Shown one piece after another: positions 51,458-54,407 of a stretch of 54,407 nucleotides of DNA. How positions within the stretch are numbered: position 1 is the stretch's first letter; the number at the start of each line of letters is the position of its first letter. Position numbers and translations under genes: made by a program. The stretch covers positions 268,315 through 322,721 of the forward strand of contig JAJYFL010000002.1 in NCBI GenBank assembly GCA_021790935.1, read 5' to 3'. The notes below the pieces were generated by a model. That model saw only the letters and a program-made list of their open reading frames with translations, had not been told where the DNA came from and did no database searches. The DNA comes from a bacterium (GTDB lineage: Bacteria; Vulcanimicrobiota; Vulcanimicrobiia; Vulcanimicrobiales; Vulcanimicrobiaceae).

Positions 51458-52753
51458 CTATCCCGGTAGTGCGGCCATCGACTCCTCGAAGGCGTGCAGG
51501 AACTCCGCAGCATCGGCGTCGTCGAAGATCAGCGGAGGCTGGATGCGGATGACGTTGCCGAAGCGGCCGCCCTTCCCGACGAGGACGTTACGCTTGCGCA
51601 TCTCCTCCAGGAACTGCGTAGCCTCGGCGGGAGCGTAGGCTTTGCTCTGGGGGTCTTTCACCAGCTCGACACCGATCATCAAGCCGTGGCCGCGGACCTC
51701 GCCGATCGTCCGGAAGCGGCGCTGCAGATCGCGAAGGCCGGCGAGCAGGCGATTCCCTTGGCGCTTGGCGTTCGCGACCAGTTGTTTCTTTTCGATGGTC
51801 TCGATCGTCACGCGTGCGGCTCGCGAACTCAAGGGATTGCCGCCGAACGTGTTGATATGCGGGCCTTTGAAGACGTCGGCGAGTTCCGGCCGGGTGATGG
51901 TGATGCCGATCGGCAGGCCGCTGGCAAGCCCCTTGGCCGAGGTGATGATGTCGGGCACGACGCCGTAGGTTGAGACCATCCCAAAGATGCCGTCGCCCAT
52001 GCGGCCCCATCCTGCCTGCACTTCGTCGGCGACGAGCAGCGTCCCAAACGGCGCCAGCGCCTCTTTGAGGACCTTGAAGTACTCCGGAGGCGGCGTGATG
52101 ATGCCGCCGACGCCTGCGAGCGTCTCGGCGATCATCGCCGCCGGCGCGCCGTTTGTCTGCGTCTCGATGACGCGCTTGGCTGCCTTGGCGCAGGCGATCT
52201 CGCACGATGGGTACGTCAGGCCCATCGGGCAGCGATAACAGTAGGGGCTTGGCACGAACGCGACGTGCGGCATCTGCGGTCCGAAGTTGCGCCAGTTGCT
52301 CTGCCCGGCCAGCGCGACCGTATAGAGCGTGCGGCCGTGATACGCGTGCTCCAGCGCGAGAAAATCGACGGATTTCATTGCAGTGCGAGCCACGAGCGCG
52401 GCGGTTTCGTTTGCCTCGGAACCGGAGTTGCTCATGAAGGACTTGGTCATGCCTTCGGGCGCGAGCTCCGCGATCTTCTCGGCGAGATCGAGCATCTCGT
52501 CGGTGAGGTAGAGCGTCGAGACGTGGGTCAACTTCTTGGCTTGTTCGGCCACCGCTCGTGCGACTTCGTGATCGCCGTACCCGAGCGTGTTGGTCGCGAT
52601 GCCGCCGAAGGCGTCCAGATACTCGTTGCCCTCGTCGTCCCGGACGTGCGTGCCTTCACCGTCGACCAGCGTGAGCGGCCGCTCGTAGTACGTCGTCTGC
52701 GCGGCGAATAGATGCTTCTTCGCGCGTTCGGAGTTGTTCTTGAGTGTCTTCAT
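51458..52753 (-). CDS. class III PLP-dependent aminotransferase
   Basis: The roughly 431-residue class III aminotransferase moves an amino group from a terminal amine such as beta-alanine or 4-aminobutyrate to an alpha-keto acid. It has the phosphate-binding SNSGSEANETAALVA, the Asp in LLVADEVQAGWGRMGDG, and the Lys region IITSAKGLASGLPIG. The catalytic Tyr/His region is EHAYHGRTLYTVALAGQSNW. ATG 52753 follows AGGAGG by 7 bases; ATG 52759, overlapping the transporter stop, is possible. Next to an NCS1 transporter it suggests import and breakdown of a pyrimidine or hydantoin. Confidence 0.87.
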   Translation of the reverse strand: MKTLKNNSERAKKHLFAAQTTYYERPLTLVDGEGTHVRDDEGNEYLDAFGGIATNTLGYGDHEVARAVAEQAKKLTHVSTLYLTDEMLDLAEKIAELAPEGMTKSFMSNSGSEANETAALVARTAMKSVDFLALEHAYHGRTLYTVALAGQSNWRNFGPQMPHVAFVPSPYCYRCPMGLTYPSCEIACAKAAKRVIETQTNGAPAAMIAETLAGVGGIITPPPEYFKVLKEALAPFGTLLVADEVQAGWGRMGDGIFGMVSTYGVVPDIITSAKGLASGLPIGITITRPELADVFKGPHINTFGGNPLSSRAARVTIETIEKKQLVANAKRQGNRLLAGLRDLQRRFRTIGEVRGHGLMIGVELVKDPQSKAYAPAEATQFLEEMRKRNVLVGKGGRFGNVIRIQPPLIFDDADAAEFLHAFEESMAALPG

Positions 52754-52755
52754 CG

Positions 52756-54282
52756 TCATGCCTCCTGAGGTGACCACGTCGTTGAGGGGTGGGCTTGCGG
52801 CGTCTCCACCGCCGTAATTTCGTCGTACCGTGTTTGGGTAAGCACGGAGGTTTCATTCCGCATCAAGAGCCAGTAACCGGCCAGGCCGCCGAGCAGACTG
52901 AAGAGCCAGCCGCCGCTCCATAAGAAGTGCAGGGGCGTGACGGCCAGCCCGAGCAGCGCGACGCCCCAGCCGATGGCTAGCGCGGCGACGGCCCGGATGT
53001 TGAAACCCTTGGCGTACGAGTAGATACCGGCCGGGGAATAGAGTTGCGCGAGGTCGAGCCGGCCTTTGCGCACGAGCCAGTAATCGGCGATGGCGATGCC
53101 GTCGAAGGCTCCGAGCATCGCGCCGTAGGTCCCGAGCCAGGTGAAGATATAGGTGGAAAAGGTGGCCAGGACGTACCACGGCTGCATCGCGAGGCTCAAG
53201 AGACCCGTGATCACCGCGCCGATCGCGAAGGTGATGCGGCGCGGCCAGAGATTTTCGAAGGCACGCGCCGGTGCCATGATGTTGGCGCCGACGTTGATCG
53301 TTACCGACGAGAGGATGACGATCAGCCCGGCGACGATGACGACCGCCGGCGGAAACTTCACGATCAGCTCGACTGGGTTCCAAAGCGCCGTGCCGAAGAG
53401 CGTGACCGTCACCGACGTGACGGCGATGCCGACGAACGAGAAGGCGGCCATCGCGAGCGGCATCGAGAGCACCTGGCCGAGCGCCTGTCCGCGCTGGGTG
53501 CGGGCGTAGCGCGTGTAATCCGGGATGTTGAGCGCCATCGTTGCCCAGAACGCGATTACGCCGACGACCGATGGATAGAAGGCCATCCAAAATGCGGTTC
53601 CGTGAATCGTTGCGGGTGCCGCGAGCATCGCACCGAATCCGCCCACACGCGTTATCGCCCAAACGAGCAGCGCGAGCGCGCCGAGCGCGAGGGTCGGTGC
53701 GGCGATCTGTGCGAGACGCCCGATGGCCTGCGGGCCGCGCATCGCGATCGCGACGTTGATCGCCCAGAAGGCGAGGAAGGCGATCGCCAAGTGCGGCGCG
53801 ATCCCGGTCCAGAACGGCAGTGCCCGCGTGAGTATCGCGTCGAGCGCCTGGCCGCCGAACCACGAGTTGATTCCGAACCAGCCGGCGGCGATCAGCGCGC
53901 GCGCCAGCGCCGGGAGGTGCGCTCCGCGCGTGCCGAACCAGAGCCGCGCGAAGACCGGGTAGGGGATTCCGTACTTCGCGCCGGCGTGCGAGACCAGCAA
54001 GATTGCGCCCATCACGACCACACTGCCGGTCAAGATCGTCAGCACCGCCTCCCACCAGTTCATGCCGAGGGCGATCATGCCGCTGGCCAGCGCGTAGGTT
54101 GGCAGGCAGATGCACATGCCGATCCAGAGCGAGGCGAATTTGCCGCCCGGCCATGAATGCTCGGCAAGCGAGCAGGGGCGCAAGTCGTCGTTCCACATCG
54201 AGTGGTTCGCGACGGCGCGCTGCTCGGCTGCGTCGGTCAGCACCACGACGTCGCCGACGCGGACTTGACTCGAAGCGGTCAC
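52756..54282 (-). CDS. NCS1-family nucleobase/hydantoin-type transporter
   Basis: The 508-residue integral membrane protein has about 12 segments. Marks are the N-terminal NHSMWNDDLRPCSLAEHSWP leading into the first membrane helix, the GMNWWEAVLTILTGS region, and the FGTRGAHLPALARALIAAGW stretch with the family GINSWFGGQAL. NCS1 proteins bring in cytosine, allantoin, uracil or hydantoins with H+ or Na+. Its end overlaps the aminotransferase start, so the two are one operon. The GTG start (54282) shares a base with the stop of the IS630-type transposase, so its original promoter may have been lost or replaced. Confidence 0.87.
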   Translation of the reverse strand: MTASSQVRVGDVVVLTDAAEQRAVANHSMWNDDLRPCSLAEHSWPGGKFASLWIGMCICLPTYALASGMIALGMNWWEAVLTILTGSVVVMGAILLVSHAGAKYGIPYPVFARLWFGTRGAHLPALARALIAAGWFGINSWFGGQALDAILTRALPFWTGIAPHLAIAFLAFWAINVAIAMRGPQAIGRLAQIAAPTLALGALALLVWAITRVGGFGAMLAAPATIHGTAFWMAFYPSVVGVIAFWATMALNIPDYTRYARTQRGQALGQVLSMPLAMAAFSFVGIAVTSVTVTLFGTALWNPVELIVKFPPAVVIVAGLIVILSSVTINVGANIMAPARAFENLWPRRITFAIGAVITGLLSLAMQPWYVLATFSTYIFTWLGTYGAMLGAFDGIAIADYWLVRKGRLDLAQLYSPAGIYSYAKGFNIRAVAALAIGWGVALLGLAVTPLHFLWSGGWLFSLLGGLAGYWLLMRNETSVLTQTRYDEITAVETPQAHPSTTWSPQEA

Positions 54283-54407
54283 TAGTGTCCCGATTCATAA
54301 ATGGAATGACACTTGCGAATCTTCGCCATGATTGATCGCGCAGATTTCGTCCACACGAATGGCTTGGCGTCGGCGTTGTGGTCAGCGACGTAAGCCGAGA
54401 TGGCCTT
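54282..54407 (-). CDS. IS630-type transposase, C-terminal part (cut by window edge)
   Basis: The 41 visible codons read KAISAYVADHNADAKPFVWT, then KSARSIMAKIRKCHSIYESG, then H and stop. The KPFVWT...I..KI.KC.. pattern is the end of IS630-family transposases. The rest lies beyond the window. It is the likely source of mobility for TA-flanked elements, as this family duplicates TA. Confidence 0.8.
   Translation of the reverse strand, partial: KAISAYVADHNADAKPFVWTKSARSIMAKIRKCHSIYESGH

Overview
This is a high-GC bacterial chromosome window with dense, co-directional operons. Many neighbouring genes overlap by 4 bases (ATGA or GTGA), GTG and TTG starts are common, and at least one and possibly two genes seem to need a CTG start. 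The housekeeping content is chromosomal: DAP/lysine, riboflavin and purine synthesis, a PcrA-type helicase, DNA polymerase III delta and two tRNAs. Gene order and several unusual fusions do not match a standard model organism. An uncultured high-GC lineage such as Eremiobacterota (WPS-2) or a relative would fit, but that is a guess from style and cannot be proved here.

Layout. 1-9.6 kb is an envelope/secreted region: a FecR/DUF6600 protein with C-terminal 53-residue repeats, a D-aminoacylase-like amidohydrolase, an SRAP DNA-protein crosslink protein, small secreted proteins and two tandem S10 carboxypeptidases. It is peppered with three copies of a 169-bp TA-flanked palindromic-ended repeat; a fourth lies at 19.8 kb and a solo end at 40.6 kb. 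9.6-13.5 kb is a patchwork: an epimerase remnant, a YegS-type lipid kinase, a glycine-zipper stress protein, a transposase remnant and a ClC channel. 13.6-18.3 kb is a coupled signalling pair (CheB-CheR-PAS fusion and GAF-PP2C phosphatase), followed by tRNA-Glu and tRNA-Gln on the minus strand.

18.7-22.3 kb holds sugar-nucleotide and glycosyltransferase genes, then the helicase. 24.5-28.5 kb is the diaminopimelate operon dapB-asd-lysC-dapA, followed by a WecG-type glycosyltransferase, a second sugar nucleotidyltransferase and a ComF-type phosphoribosyltransferase. 30.9-37.1 kb is the riboflavin cluster: ribD, ribE, a thioesterase, two medium-chain dehydrogenases, then ribBA and ribH. RibBA carries an N-terminal XRE-type helix-turn-helix, and an imperfect palindrome overlaps its -35 box, suggesting a self-regulating enzyme.

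37.1-40.6 kb is a gene graveyard. It contains an Imm8 immunity gene, a broken HIT gene, an RHS remnant, an LprI-like gene, and fragments of an M16 protease, a formiminotransferase and a transposase. 40.7-50.4 kb returns to housekeeping: a zinc ribbon, mtnA, holA and a purine operon purB-smORF-purCE-purL-purQ-purS-like-purP. The purine operon is a mosaic: an animal-PAICS-like PurC-PurE fusion whose PurE half has lost key residues, and an archaeal-type PurP in place of the usual bacterial PurH step. 51.4-54.4 kb on the minus strand is a class III aminotransferase and an NCS1 transporter, cut at the window edge by the tail of an IS630-type transposase.
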